Of a DNA stretch of 38,639 bases, positions 14,721-23,151 are shown piece by piece. The stretch covers positions 1 through 38,639 of the forward strand of contig NZ_SMKK01000074.1 of assembly GCF_004348425.1 (NCBI RefSeq), written 5' to 3'. The stretch comes from Actinomadura sp. 7K507. Its GTDB lineage: Bacteria > Actinomycetota > Actinomycetes > Streptosporangiales > Streptosporangiaceae. Every line of letters begins with the position of its first letter. Position 1 is the first letter of the stretch. The notes beneath the pieces were generated by a model that saw only the letters and a program-made list of their open reading frames with translations, ran no database searches and was not told where the DNA came from. Made by a program: the position numbers and the translations under genes.

Positions 14721-15991
14721 CGAGGCCACTCGCCCGGGTTCCCGGGGTGCCGTCCCGGCAGCGCGCGTTCAGGCAGGGCTCGTCCAAGCGGGGTGTGACC
14801 TGCCCGTACTGCTTCGCGTCCGTCGCGCCGCAGCGGATCCTGTTCCGGTGCCGGGGGCAGGCCGGGCGGCGGCAGGGCTGCGCGCCCGTCCTGGACGAGG
14901 AACTCGCCGCGTACACGGGTTCGGCGGCGGGCGCGTCGCTGCCGCCGGTGTTCGCCACGTCCGGGCGCAAGGGGCGCGCGAGCTGCCCGGAGTGCGGTGT
15001 CCCGACCGGCAACCGGGCATGCCCGGAGTGCCACAACCCGCTGCCGTCCGCGTACTGCGACTCCCCCGGCCGGATCGTCGCTCTCGTCGGGGCGAAGAAC
15101 GCGGGCAAGAGCACCTACATCGCCGTGCTGCTGCACGAGCTGATGAACCGCGTCGGGACGGAGCTGGACTCGTCGCTGGTGGCGTGCGACGACCGGACGA
15201 TCGAGCGGTACAAGCGCGACTTCGCGCGCCCGCTGCTGGAGGAGCGGCGGCTGCTGCCGACGACGGCGAGCGCCGCCACCGGCCCCCGCGAACCGCTGGT
15301 GTACCTGCTCACCCGGACGCGGCGGGGGCGGTTCTCGCGCCCCCGCAACGACTCGCTCGCGCTCGTGCTGTTCGATACCGCGGGCGAGGACCTGCGCAGC
15401 CGGGAGGTCACCGACCTGCACCTGCGGTACCTGGAGGCGGCCGACGCGATCATCTTCCTGGTCGATCCGCTGGAGCTGCCCGGCGCCCGGACCGGCGTGC
15501 GGGACTCCGTTCCCGCGGCACGCCCGGCCCACTCCCCGCAGGCACTGGATCCCGACAGCGAGCCGCTGAACGTCATCGCCCGCGTCACCGACACGCTGCG
15601 GCAGCGGCACGGCACCCGGCCGGGCGAGCCGCTGCCCGTCCCCGTCGCGGTCGCCCTCACCAAGATCGACGCACTGCGGCCGGCGCTGCTGAGGCAGTCG
15701 GCGCTGCACCGGTCCCGGTCCGGCCAGGGCGTCCTGGACCTCGACGACAGGGACGCGGTGCACGAGCAGGTCCGCGCGCTGCTGCACGAGTGGCAGGCGG
15801 GCCAGCTCGACACCTACCTCGGGCAGCACTACGCCGACCACGCGCTGTTCGGGCTGTCGGCGCTCGGCGGCGTCCCGGAGGGGGAACGCGTCGGCGCGGG
15901 CGGTGTCCGGCCGTACCGGGCCGAGGATCCGCTGCTGTGGCTGCTGCACAGGTTCGGGATGCTCGACGGCGTCCGTCCCGGAGGGCCGTAG
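14717..15991 (+). CDS. Zinc-ribbon P-loop GTPase (TRAFAC type), first GTPase of the operon
   Basis: A 424-residue protein. Two N-terminal zinc-ribbon segments have cysteines at 29, 32, 45 and 55, then 90, 93, 102 and 105. A GTPase domain follows with G1/Walker A VGAKNAGKST (G125-K131-S132), G3 DTAG at 220-223, and G4 TKID at 315-318 (a TKxD variant of NKxD). Insertions between G3 and G4 are large and rich in P and R. The C-terminal part (VHEQVRALLHEWQAGQLDTYL, ADHALFGLSALGG) completes the fold. It has no membrane segment. The start overlaps the upstream stop by 4 nt (ATGA) and the stop is 2 nt before the next start, so translation of the genes is coupled. Confidence 0.85.
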   Translation: MTRPLARVPGVPSRQRAFRQGSSKRGVTCPYCFASVAPQRILFRCRGQAGRRQGCAPVLDEELAAYTGSAAGASLPPVFATSGRKGRASCPECGVPTGNRACPECHNPLPSAYCDSPGRIVALVGAKNAGKSTYIAVLLHELMNRVGTELDSSLVACDDRTIERYKRDFARPLLEERRLLPTTASAATGPREPLVYLLTRTRRGRFSRPRNDSLALVLFDTAGEDLRSREVTDLHLRYLEAADAIIFLVDPLELPGARTGVRDSVPAARPAHSPQALDPDSEPLNVIARVTDTLRQRHGTRPGEPLPVPVAVALTKIDALRPALLRQSALHRSRSGQGVLDLDDRDAVHEQVRALLHEWQAGQLDTYLGQHYADHALFGLSALGGVPEGERVGAGGVRPYRAEDPLLWLLHRFGMLDGVRPGGP

Positions 15992-15993
15992 CC

Positions 15994-18294
15994 GTGGCCT
16001 GGCAGCTGCACTACACCTCCGCGCGGCGCGGACCCACCGGCCGGGCCGGGTTCCAGTTCGTCGCCGAGACGCCCGGCCTGCCCGACGGAGCCAGGGCGGG
16101 CGTGATGCCGTACATGTCGTACCGGCCGCCGCCCGACGCGCCGCTGGCGCCCGGCGACTCCGAGCTGGACCGGTTCCCGGTGACGCTGCTGTACGACGTG
16201 GTGGACGGGCGCCCGCTGCTGCTGCGGTGCCGCTACCTCGGCCGGGACTACTCGGGCCGCTACGGCAACTTCTTCGCGCACGCGGTCGTGGCCGAGCCGG
16301 ACGAGCTGGAGGGGATGCGTCCCGCCGAGCTGTGGGGGTCCCCGCTGTGGGCGCCGCTGCCGGCGGACGGCGCCGTCCTGGACGAGGTGGACGAGCTGGC
16401 CCCGGGCGCGGGCCTCGCCCCCGAGGAACTCGCCGCCTGGCTGCCCGGGTCCGGCCCCGAGGACCCCTTCGGCACGCTGGGGCTCCTGGTGAGCGCCGTC
16501 CGCGAGAACGCCGTCCCCGGCGGCCGGGTGGTCCTCGTCGCCGACGACGTCGAGGTGATCGCCCGCTGGATCGCGCTGGTGTCGTACTCCCTGCCGGTCG
16601 CGGCGGCGGCGCGGCTGTCGTTCGCCACCTACAGCGCCGACCCGATGCGCGCCGGGCAGAGCCTGGTGGGCACGACCCCCGACGTGTGGGCGGCGACGGG
16701 AGTGCACCCGTCGCGGGAAACGGCCATCGACCTGCGGACCGGGCGCCCGATGGCCGGGGCCCCGTCCCGGTTCGCGCGGGGTGTGGGCGCCTGCTGGCGC
16801 GACTCCGACTTCGCGGGCCTCGACTTCCTCGGGGAGATCGCCGCCGGGGACGGCGCGTCCGCCGCCGACCGCGACGGCGCCGCCGCGCTGCTCGCCCTGT
16901 GCCGCGCGGACGCGCCGGTGACGGGCGAGGAGGAGGCGGAGGTCGCGGCGGTCGTGGCGGGCCGCAGGATCGACCCGCCCGACTGGCTGTGGCGGGAGCT
17001 GCGGCAGGCCATGCCGTTCATGGGGCTGGAACTGGCCCTGACCGTCCACGAGCACGCCCCGGGCGGCGGGACGGACGGCGGGACGGGCGCCGGCGACCTG
17101 CTGGCCGCCCGAGCCTCCGCCGCCCTCGCGGAGGTCACGGACATGGCCGGCCTCGCCCGCGTCGCCCGCGCCGCGCTGAGCGCCGGGCTGGCGGTCTCCC
17201 GCGGCGACGTCACGGACGCGGCGGCACGCTGCACCGGCTACGACGGCGCGTCCCTGCACGCCGCCCTGACCGCCTGCCGGGACGGGGGCCTGCGGGACGC
17301 CCTGCTCGACGGGATCACCGCCGAGCTCACCGAGCGCACCGCGCCGCTGTCGGACCCGGACGTGTGCGACGCGCTGTTCCGGGCGGAGGAGTGGCTGCGG
17401 GACGTCCCGCACATCGCCGTCCCGGTCCTGGCGTCCGTCGGCCGCCGGGTCCCCGGCCGCCGCGCGGAGGCGACCGGCCGGCTCCTGCGCCTGGACGGCA
17501 AGGTGGCCGCGGACGTGGAGGCGGCGCTCGGGCAGGTGTGGGCCTCGCCGCCCTCGGCCGCGGAGTGCCTCGACCTGCTGGACGCGCACGGCACGGGTTC
17601 CAGCGCGGGCTCCAGCACGGGCTCCAGCACGGATTCCAGCACGGGGACCGGCGGCCACCCGGCGCTGGCGGCGCTGCTGTCCCGGGCGTTCACGCGCCTC
17701 GCCTTCCCCGGCGGCGAGGGCCTCGCCGACCCGGCGACGCTGCGCCTCGCGGACCGGACGCGGGAGGTCATGCCGGAGGGGCGGGCCGGGCGCGACGCGG
17801 CCCTCGTCCAGGCGTACGGGAAGGCGATCACGGCCGGGCCGGCGCGGGCGGCGCGAGCGCTGGAGGAGATCGCGGCGGACGGCGCCGGCTCGCAGCTCGC
17901 CGGGGAGGCGTTCGTCGGAGTGGCGCAACGCCTGTGCCGGCGGCCCCCGGCGTTCCGGGCGGACCTGCTGGCGGCCCTGCCGGCGCCGGTCCGGGCCCGC
18001 CTCGGCGAGCGGTGGACCGCCGAGCTGCCGGGACGTGCCCGCGCCGGCCGCGCCCCGCTGCGCGGCGGCGAGATGGAGCAGCGCAACGACCTGGTCGAGG
18101 TCGTCCTGCGGCTGAAGGCGCGCGGCGTCACCGAACCGGCCCTGGAGGCCTGGGCGCGGGCCGCGGCCGGCCGGTGGCTGGCGGCCAAGCAGCTCGACTC
18201 GCGCCTGGCGCGCAGCCCGCGGCTGCGGGCCGCGCTTCGCGACCTCCTCGAACCGGCGCGGGGCGACGGCGAGCCCCCGCGCGGGGGGAGGTGA
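15994..18294 (+). CDS. GTPase-associated protein 1 (GAP1)-type protein
   Basis: A 766-residue protein. The N-terminus (WQLHYTSARRGPTGRAGFQFVAETPGLPDGA, then YSGRYGNFFAHAVVAEPDEL and RPAELWGSPLWAPL) matches the GAP1-N2 pattern as I remember it. The region around 180-230 (ARLSFATYSADPMRAGQSLVGTTPDV) resembles GAP1-M. The rest is a long helical, alanine-rich repeat region to the C-terminus, interrupted near 535-550 by a Ser/Thr/Gly linker encoded by 12-bp repeats. Despite the name, no GTPase-activating activity is proven; the family is defined by co-occurrence with paired GTPases. The GTG start has GGAGGG 8 nt upstream. It lies between the two GTPase genes, which is where such proteins are expected. 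Confidence 0.82.
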   Translation: MAWQLHYTSARRGPTGRAGFQFVAETPGLPDGARAGVMPYMSYRPPPDAPLAPGDSELDRFPVTLLYDVVDGRPLLLRCRYLGRDYSGRYGNFFAHAVVAEPDELEGMRPAELWGSPLWAPLPADGAVLDEVDELAPGAGLAPEELAAWLPGSGPEDPFGTLGLLVSAVRENAVPGGRVVLVADDVEVIARWIALVSYSLPVAAAARLSFATYSADPMRAGQSLVGTTPDVWAATGVHPSRETAIDLRTGRPMAGAPSRFARGVGACWRDSDFAGLDFLGEIAAGDGASAADRDGAAALLALCRADAPVTGEEEAEVAAVVAGRRIDPPDWLWRELRQAMPFMGLELALTVHEHAPGGGTDGGTGAGDLLAARASAALAEVTDMAGLARVARAALSAGLAVSRGDVTDAAARCTGYDGASLHAALTACRDGGLRDALLDGITAELTERTAPLSDPDVCDALFRAEEWLRDVPHIAVPVLASVGRRVPGRRAEATGRLLRLDGKVAADVEAALGQVWASPPSAAECLDLLDAHGTGSSAGSSTGSSTDSSTGTGGHPALAALLSRAFTRLAFPGGEGLADPATLRLADRTREVMPEGRAGRDAALVQAYGKAITAGPARAARALEEIAADGAGSQLAGEAFVGVAQRLCRRPPAFRADLLAALPAPVRARLGERWTAELPGRARAGRAPLRGGEMEQRNDLVEVVLRLKARGVTEPALEAWARAAAGRWLAAKQLDSRLARSPRLRAALRDLLEPARGDGEPPRGGR
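17596..17643 (+). repeat. Four in-frame 12-bp repeats in the GAP1-type gene
   Basis: Units of the form g(g/a)(t/c)tccagc(g/a)cg repeat four times and encode G-S-S-A, G-S-S-T, G-S-S-T and D-S-S-T. They form a flexible linker within the helical region and are a likely site of replication-slippage length variation. Confidence 0.85.
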
Positions 18295-18298
18295 GCCG

Positions 18299-20080
18299 GT
18301 GCATCCCATCCTGGTGCTGCTGCTGATCGCCGTGTGGGGCGCGGCCATGTGGCTCGGCTTCATGTACGTGTTCCCCGTGCTGTTCGCCGCGACGCTCGTC
18401 GTCGCCGGGGCCGCCGCGCTGGGCCTGTACTACCTGAACGCGTGCCGGACGCTCGCTCCGTCCGCCCTCGACGGGCCCTCGCCGGTCGCCGAACCGAAGA
18501 TCGCCTACCGCCACTACCTGCTGGGCCAGGTGTGGCGGGACTGGTGGACGATCAGCCGCACGGTCGTCCCGCAGGTGTACCGGACGGCCAGGACCATCCT
18601 CGTGCGCCTCACCCGGCTGCTCCTCGGCGGGTTCTGGGGGTTCTTCGTCTTCCCCGTCTGGCTGGCGCTGTGCACGGGCATCGTGGCCGCCGCCGTGCCG
18701 GCCGGCGTGTTCGTGCTCGCGCTCACCGTCCTGTACGGGGTGGTCGCGGCGGTCGGGCTCGCCGTGTGGCTGGTGTGCGTGCTCGTCCTGGCCGCGGTGG
18801 AGCGCGTGTTCATGATGTACGGGCGGATCCTGCAGACGTGTCCGCACCCCTTCTGTTATGAGCGGATCGGCCTGCCGGAGTACGAATGCCCAGGGTGCGG
18901 CGCACGGCACACCCATCTCGCCCCGGGGTCGGGTGGCGCGTTCCGGCACGTGTGCCGCTGCGGGGCGCGGCTGCCCACGACCGTCCCGCTCGGTCGTTTC
19001 CGGCTGGCCGCGTACTGCCCGCATTGCGGTGGGCGGCTGCCGGAGCGGATCGGACGCGTCCGCGTGGAGCCGCTGCCGTTCGTCGGCGGCCCGGCAGCCG
19101 GCAAGACCACGTTCATGGTCCTGGGGATCCGCGCCCTGCACGCACGGGCCCGCACCCTCCACGGTCGGCTCGCGTTCGTCGAGCAGCGGCACGCGCAGGC
19201 GTACGCGGGCGCGATACGCGAATTCCAGCGCGGCGGGCGTCTCGCCAAGACCGGGCCGGAGCTGCCGCTGGCGACCATGGTGGACGTGGAACTGCCGGGA
19301 CGTTCGCGGCGCATCCTCTACCTGTTCGACCCGGCCGGTGAGCACTACACGGGCGCCACGGAGGTCGAATCGCTGCGCTACCTGGACCACGGTGAGGCGC
19401 TGCTGTTCGTCGTCGACCCCTTCGCCCTCCCCCAGCTGCGCGGCTCCCTGACCGGGGACGAGCTGGAGTTCGTCGACCAGGCCGCCGTGTCGTCGGAGGA
19501 GGATCCCGCCGACACCTTGCAGCGGGTGCTGAACGAGCTGCGCTCCCGCCCCGACCAGGGACACCAGAAACGCGTCGCGGTCATCGTCACCAAGACCGAT
19601 CTGCTGGCCCGCACGGAGATCGGCCGCTGCCTCGGCGAGCGGCGCGCGCAGGGCGGCCCCGACGGCGGCGGCGACGGCGGCCCGGACAACGGCTCCGACG
19701 ACGGGGCGGGGCTGCGCGAATGGCTCGGGGACGTCGGCCTCGGCAACACCGTCCGGGCCCTCGACCAGCTCGCCGGCCAGGTCCGGTACTTCGCGTCCGG
19801 CCTGGCCACCGAACCGGCGGACGTCGCCGATCTGCTCGGCTGGGTGACGGGCCTGGCGCCCGCGGGGAGCGCGGGCGGGCAGCCGCCCGCCGACGCGCCC
19901 CAGGAGCTTCCCGGGACGGCCCCGCTGCGCGCCCCCTGGCCGGTGCGCGGCCGCGGTCCGGGCCGCGTCCCCGTCGGCTACCAGGCCGGGCGGTGGGCCG
20001 TCCTGGCGGGCCTGTCGGTCCTCACCGTCGCGACGGTGACGGGCGCCGTCGTCGCCGCCGCCGAGCGCTTCCCCTTCTGA
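18299..20080 (+). CDS. Membrane-anchored zinc-ribbon P-loop GTPase, second GTPase of the operon
   Basis: A 593-residue protein. N-terminal hydrophobic segments span about 2-20 and 24-45. After an amphipathic stretch two more follow at about 112-140 and 143-168. Next is a cysteine-rich zinc-ribbon region (C181, C186, C197, C200, C219, C221, C240, C243). The GTPase domain has G1 GGPAAGKTT (G263, K269, T270), G3 DPAG at 344-347, and G4 TKTD at 431-434. A Gly/Asp-rich loop lies near 450, and a final hydrophobic segment (about 562-585; AVLAGLSVLTVATVTGAVVAAA) ends the protein. The GTPase and zinc ribbons should lie in the cytoplasm. The GTG start has GGAGG 7 nt upstream and lies 4 nt after the GAP1 stop. 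Confidence 0.85.
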   Translation: MHPILVLLLIAVWGAAMWLGFMYVFPVLFAATLVVAGAAALGLYYLNACRTLAPSALDGPSPVAEPKIAYRHYLLGQVWRDWWTISRTVVPQVYRTARTILVRLTRLLLGGFWGFFVFPVWLALCTGIVAAAVPAGVFVLALTVLYGVVAAVGLAVWLVCVLVLAAVERVFMMYGRILQTCPHPFCYERIGLPEYECPGCGARHTHLAPGSGGAFRHVCRCGARLPTTVPLGRFRLAAYCPHCGGRLPERIGRVRVEPLPFVGGPAAGKTTFMVLGIRALHARARTLHGRLAFVEQRHAQAYAGAIREFQRGGRLAKTGPELPLATMVDVELPGRSRRILYLFDPAGEHYTGATEVESLRYLDHGEALLFVVDPFALPQLRGSLTGDELEFVDQAAVSSEEDPADTLQRVLNELRSRPDQGHQKRVAVIVTKTDLLARTEIGRCLGERRAQGGPDGGGDGGPDNGSDDGAGLREWLGDVGLGNTVRALDQLAGQVRYFASGLATEPADVADLLGWVTGLAPAGSAGGQPPADAPQELPGTAPLRAPWPVRGRGPGRVPVGYQAGRWAVLAGLSVLTVATVTGAVVAAAERFPF

Positions 20081-20223
20081 CCTTCGCGGGGCTCTGGCCG
20101 CCGATGCGGCGCGGATGTGACTGAACACACCCTTATGACCTGGAAGATTTCGGGCAAACATTCCCTTGGAAGTTCGCGGGGCTAACTATCCCTCGGCTCG
20201 TCTCCGACCCAGGAAGAGGAACA

Positions 20224-21465
20224 TTGACGCAAACCGTCGGCCCGACCGCCGAGACGGCACACGGCGGCGCGGCGGACCGGCGGCTCTGGCTGATCATCGG
20301 GCTCGGGTCGCTGACGGCCATCGGGCCGCTGACGATCGACCTTTACCTGCCGGCCCTGCCCACGCTGGCCTCGGACCTGTCGACCGGCGCGGTGCAGACG
20401 CAGCTCACGCTGACCGCGTGCGTGATCGGGCTGGCCCTGGGGCAGGCGGTGGCCGGGCCGCTCAGCGACACGCTGGGACGGCGGCGGCCCCTGCTGATCG
20501 GGCTGGTCGCCTACGCCGCCGCGTCGCTGCTGTGCGCGGCCGCGCCGACCGTGGAGACGCTCATCGCGATGCGGGTGGTGCAGGGCGCCACCGGCGCGGC
20601 CGGGATCGTGATCGCGCGGGCGATCGTCCGCGACCTGTACGAGGGTGTGGCGGCCGCCAAGTTCTTCTCGATGCTGATGCTGGTCACGGGGCTAGCACCG
20701 ATCCTCGCGCCCGTCCTCGGCGGGCAGCTGCTGCGGGTCGTGCCCTGGCCGGGCCTGTTCGCCGTCCTGTCCGCGGCCGGCGTGGCGCTGTTCCTCGGCG
20801 CGCTGCTCGGGCTGAAGGAGACGCTGCCGCCCGAGCGGCGCGCGACGGGCGGGCTGCGCGCGACGGCCCGGACGTTCCGGGATCTGGCCGCCGACCGGAC
20901 GTTCGCCGGGTACGCGCTGACGATCGGCCTGGCGTTCGGGGCGATGTTCACCTACATCTCTGGGTCGCCGTTCGTCCTCCAGGACATCTACGGGATGTCG
21001 CCGCAGACGTACGGCGTCGCGTTCGGCGTCAACGCCCTCGGGATCGTGGCCGCCTCGCAGGTCGGCGGCCGGCTCGCCGGGCGGGTGCCGCTGCGCCGGC
21101 TGCTGGCCGTCGGGCTGGGCATCATCACCGCGGGCGGGGTGCTCCTGGTGGTCGCCGTCCTCACCGGCGCCGGCCTGTACGGGGTGCTCCCCGCACTGTT
21201 CCTCACGGTCTCCGGGCAGGGGCTCATCCTGCCGAACGCGACGGCGCTGGCCCTGTCCGGCCGCTCCCCCCGGGTCGGCGGAAGCGCCTCCGCGCTGCTG
21301 GGCGTGACCCAGTTCACGCTGGGCGGGGCCGCCGCGCCGCTGGCCGGGATCGCGGGGCCGGACACGGCCGTCCCGATGGCGGTGTCCATCGCCGTGCTGG
21401 CGCTCCTCGCGTCCGTGGTCACCGCGACCACCACCCGCCCGACGAAGGTTGCGTCAAAGAACTGA
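20224..21465 (+). CDS. Bcr/CflA-type MFS drug-resistance transporter
   Basis: A 413-residue, 12-helix major facilitator. The Bcr/CflA branch is indicated by the TM1 sequence TIDLYLPALPTLASDL, the loop 2-3 motif GPLSDTLGRRRPLL, and TM4-TM5 residues RVVQGATGAAGIVIARAIVRDL with the proton-antiport motif-C-like LAPILAPVLGG. It probably exports a hydrophobic drug by proton antiport at the inner membrane; the substrate is unknown. The start is TTG at 20224 with AGAGG 4 nt upstream. It follows the GTPase operon after 143 bp, so it may be an independent gene. The -35 of the next gene lies within its last codons. Confidence 0.9.
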   Translation: MTQTVGPTAETAHGGAADRRLWLIIGLGSLTAIGPLTIDLYLPALPTLASDLSTGAVQTQLTLTACVIGLALGQAVAGPLSDTLGRRRPLLIGLVAYAAASLLCAAAPTVETLIAMRVVQGATGAAGIVIARAIVRDLYEGVAAAKFFSMLMLVTGLAPILAPVLGGQLLRVVPWPGLFAVLSAAGVALFLGALLGLKETLPPERRATGGLRATARTFRDLAADRTFAGYALTIGLAFGAMFTYISGSPFVLQDIYGMSPQTYGVAFGVNALGIVAASQVGGRLAGRVPLRRLLAVGLGIITAGGVLLVVAVLTGAGLYGVLPALFLTVSGQGLILPNATALALSGRSPRVGGSASALLGVTQFTLGGAAAPLAGIAGPDTAVPMAVSIAVLALLASVVTATTTRPTKVASKN

Positions 21466-21478
21466 CCCCGCGTACGGT
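21449..21478 (+). promoter_or_regulatory. Leaderless promoter of the LLM oxidoreductase
   Basis: TTGCGT (21449-21454), an 18-bp spacer and TACGGT (21473-21478) are followed by exactly 6 nt and the GTG start. A -10 box at -12 to -7 relative to the start codon and the lack of a ribosome binding site indicate a leaderless transcript. The -35 lies inside the end of the MFS gene. Confidence 0.55.
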
Positions 21479-21484
21479 CATGAT

Positions 21485-22402
21485 GTGATCGTTCGCATCG
21501 GCATGGCCCCGGCAGCGTCCACCCTCTCCCGCGACGCGCTGACCGCCCTGACGCTCGGCCTCGAACGCGAGGGCTTCGACTCCCTGTGGGTGTCCGAGCG
21601 GGTGACCGGCCCCGCGCTGGATCCCGTCGTCGCGCTCACCTACGCGGCGGCGCTGACATCGCGGATCAAGTTCGGCACCGCGGTGATGACCCTGCCGGGC
21701 CGCTCCCCCGCCGTCCTCGCCAAGGAGCTGGCGTCCCTCGACGTGCTCTCCGGCGGGCGGCTGCTGCCCGCGTTCGGGCTCGGGCAGCGCCACGCGGGCG
21801 AGCAGCAGGCCTTCGGGGTGCGGCGGGAGGAGCGGGCGTCGATCCTCGAAGAGGCGCTGCCGCTGCTGCGCCGGTTCTGGGCCGAGGACGAGGTCACCCA
21901 CGACGGTCCCCGGTTCCGCTACGAGGCGCTGCGCGTCCTGCCGAAGCCGGCGGCGCGCGGGTTCGACGTGTGGATGGGCGGGACGTCCGAGCCGGAGCTG
22001 CGCCGCACCGGGCGGCTGTCGGACGGGTGGCTCGCCGCGTTCACCACCCCGGCCGAGGGCGAGCGCGGCCGGCTCGCCGTCCAGGAGGCGGCGGCGGGCG
22101 CGGGGCGCGAGATCGAGGAGGAGCACTTCGGCGCCGTCGTCCCGTACCGGCGCGGGCCGCTGCCCGCGGAGGCGGAGGCGCGGTTCGCCCGGGTCCGGCG
22201 GGTCAGCGGGCCCGCTCCGCTGGACGACGTCGTCCCCGACCTGGACGGCCTGGAGGCGCACCTGAAGCGGCTCGTCGAGGCCGGCCTGTCGAAGTTCGTG
22301 CTGGCGCCGCTGGCGCCGCCGGAGGACTGGGACTCCGAACTCGCCGACGTGCGCGACGCGGCGCTCCACCTCCAGACACGGGGTCCTCAGGCACGGGGCT
22401 GA
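21485..22402 (+). CDS. LLM-class F420-dependent oxidoreductase
   Basis: A 305-residue TIM-barrel protein of the luciferase-like monooxygenase superfamily. Features include GFDSLWVSERV near residue 30, KFGTAVMTLPGRSPAVLAKELASLDVLSGGRLLPAFGLG (the cofactor-binding shelf), a KPAARGFDVWMGGTSEPELRR segment, and the C-terminal LEAHLKRLVEAGLSKFVLAPL. Actinobacterial members usually use F420 rather than FMN, hence the call; this is family knowledge. The GTG start is preferred because a -10 box sits 6 nt upstream and the conserved fold starts directly after it. The last 16 bp overlap the end of the convergent TetR gene. Confidence 0.85.
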   Translation: MIVRIGMAPAASTLSRDALTALTLGLEREGFDSLWVSERVTGPALDPVVALTYAAALTSRIKFGTAVMTLPGRSPAVLAKELASLDVLSGGRLLPAFGLGQRHAGEQQAFGVRREERASILEEALPLLRRFWAEDEVTHDGPRFRYEALRVLPKPAARGFDVWMGGTSEPELRRTGRLSDGWLAAFTTPAEGERGRLAVQEAAAGAGREIEEEHFGAVVPYRRGPLPAEAEARFARVRRVSGPAPLDDVVPDLDGLEAHLKRLVEAGLSKFVLAPLAPPEDWDSELADVRDAALHLQTRGPQARG

Positions 22403-23031
22403 TCCAAGGCGGACATGACGAAGCCGGTCACCTCGTCGGCGAGGCGGGCGGCCGGTTTCGGGCCGTCCGCCCGGTACCACGACGGCATCTGGTTGACCAT
22501 GCCGAGCGCGACGATCGTGACGGTCTCGGCGGGCGTCGCGTCGCTGAACACGCCTTCCCGCTGGCCCTGCTCGATGAGGCCGCGGAACGTCACGTGGTAG
22601 CGGCGGCGGTCGGCGCGGATCGAGCGCATCCGGGCGCTGTCGAGGCGGTGCATCTCGCGGGAGAACACCTTCGCCTCGTCGATGTGCGCCGCCGTGCTGC
22701 GGATCAGCCCGTCCAGCACGGCCCGGACGGCCTCGCGCGGCGGCAGCCCGCGGGCCAGCACGTCGCCGAGGTCGGCGAGCTGCCGGGCGATCAGCGAGTG
22801 GTAGATCTCGTAGAGGAGATCGTCCTTGGAGTCGAAGTAGTGGTAGAGGGCGCCTTTGGTGACCTTGGCGGCCTCCACGATGCCCTGTACCGACGTCCGG
22901 TCGAAGCCGCGTTCGGCGAACTGCTTGAGCGCGGCGTCCAGGATCCGCCGCTCGACCGCGCTCTCCCGCACCGGCGCCCCCGAGCGGGTGACGGCCGCCG
23001 GGTCGTCCAGCGTCGGTTCGGTATCGGTCAC
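22387..23031 (-). CDS. TetR/AcrR-family transcriptional regulator
   Basis: A 214-residue repressor. The TetR helix-turn-helix spans about 30-75 (RILDAALKQFAERGFDRTSVQGIVEAAKVTKGALYHYFDSKDDLLYEIY). The C-terminal ligand domain (EAVRAVLDGLIRSTAAHIDEAKVFSREMHRLDSARMRSI) resembles those of lipid- or acyl-CoA-related TetR proteins. GTG at 23031 is preferred because GGAGGT lies 6 nt upstream; an upstream ATG at 23058 has none. It is divergent from the phosphotriesterase-like gene, with a 14-bp palindrome inside that gene's promoter, so it most likely represses that gene and possibly itself. Confidence 0.93.
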   Translation of the reverse strand: MTDTEPTLDDPAAVTRSGAPVRESAVERRILDAALKQFAERGFDRTSVQGIVEAAKVTKGALYHYFDSKDDLLYEIYHSLIARQLADLGDVLARGLPPREAVRAVLDGLIRSTAAHIDEAKVFSREMHRLDSARMRSIRADRRRYHVTFRGLIEQGQREGVFSDATPAETVTIVALGMVNQMPSWYRADGPKPAARLADEVTGFVMSALDQPRA

Positions 23032-23096
23032 CCGGGCACCTCCTCGATGTACGCGCATGGCGCGAGCATTGACGCAGATGTGGCCTGCGCCATAGT

Positions 23097-23124
23097 TTGC
23101 CAGAAACCGACTGGTCGGTATGCA
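23097..23124 (+). promoter_or_regulatory. Promoter with TetR operator upstream of the phosphotriesterase-like gene
   Basis: A perfect inverted repeat ACCGAC-TG-GTCGGT (23106-23119) lies between a TTGCCA -35 (23097-23102) and a TATGCA -10-like box (23119-23124; 16-bp spacing). Occupation of the palindrome would block RNA polymerase. The CCGAC/GTCGG half sites are typical of TetR-family operators. Binding by the divergent TetR protein is inferred. Confidence 0.65.
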
Positions 23125-23151
23125 GCACGTTACCGTGCGGAGGGAGAGCCG

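Noticed and set aside
15829..18363. Long minus-strand open frame across the GAP1-type gene
   Set aside because: It has no recognisable domain, and the plus-strand frame shows family motifs and coupled starts.
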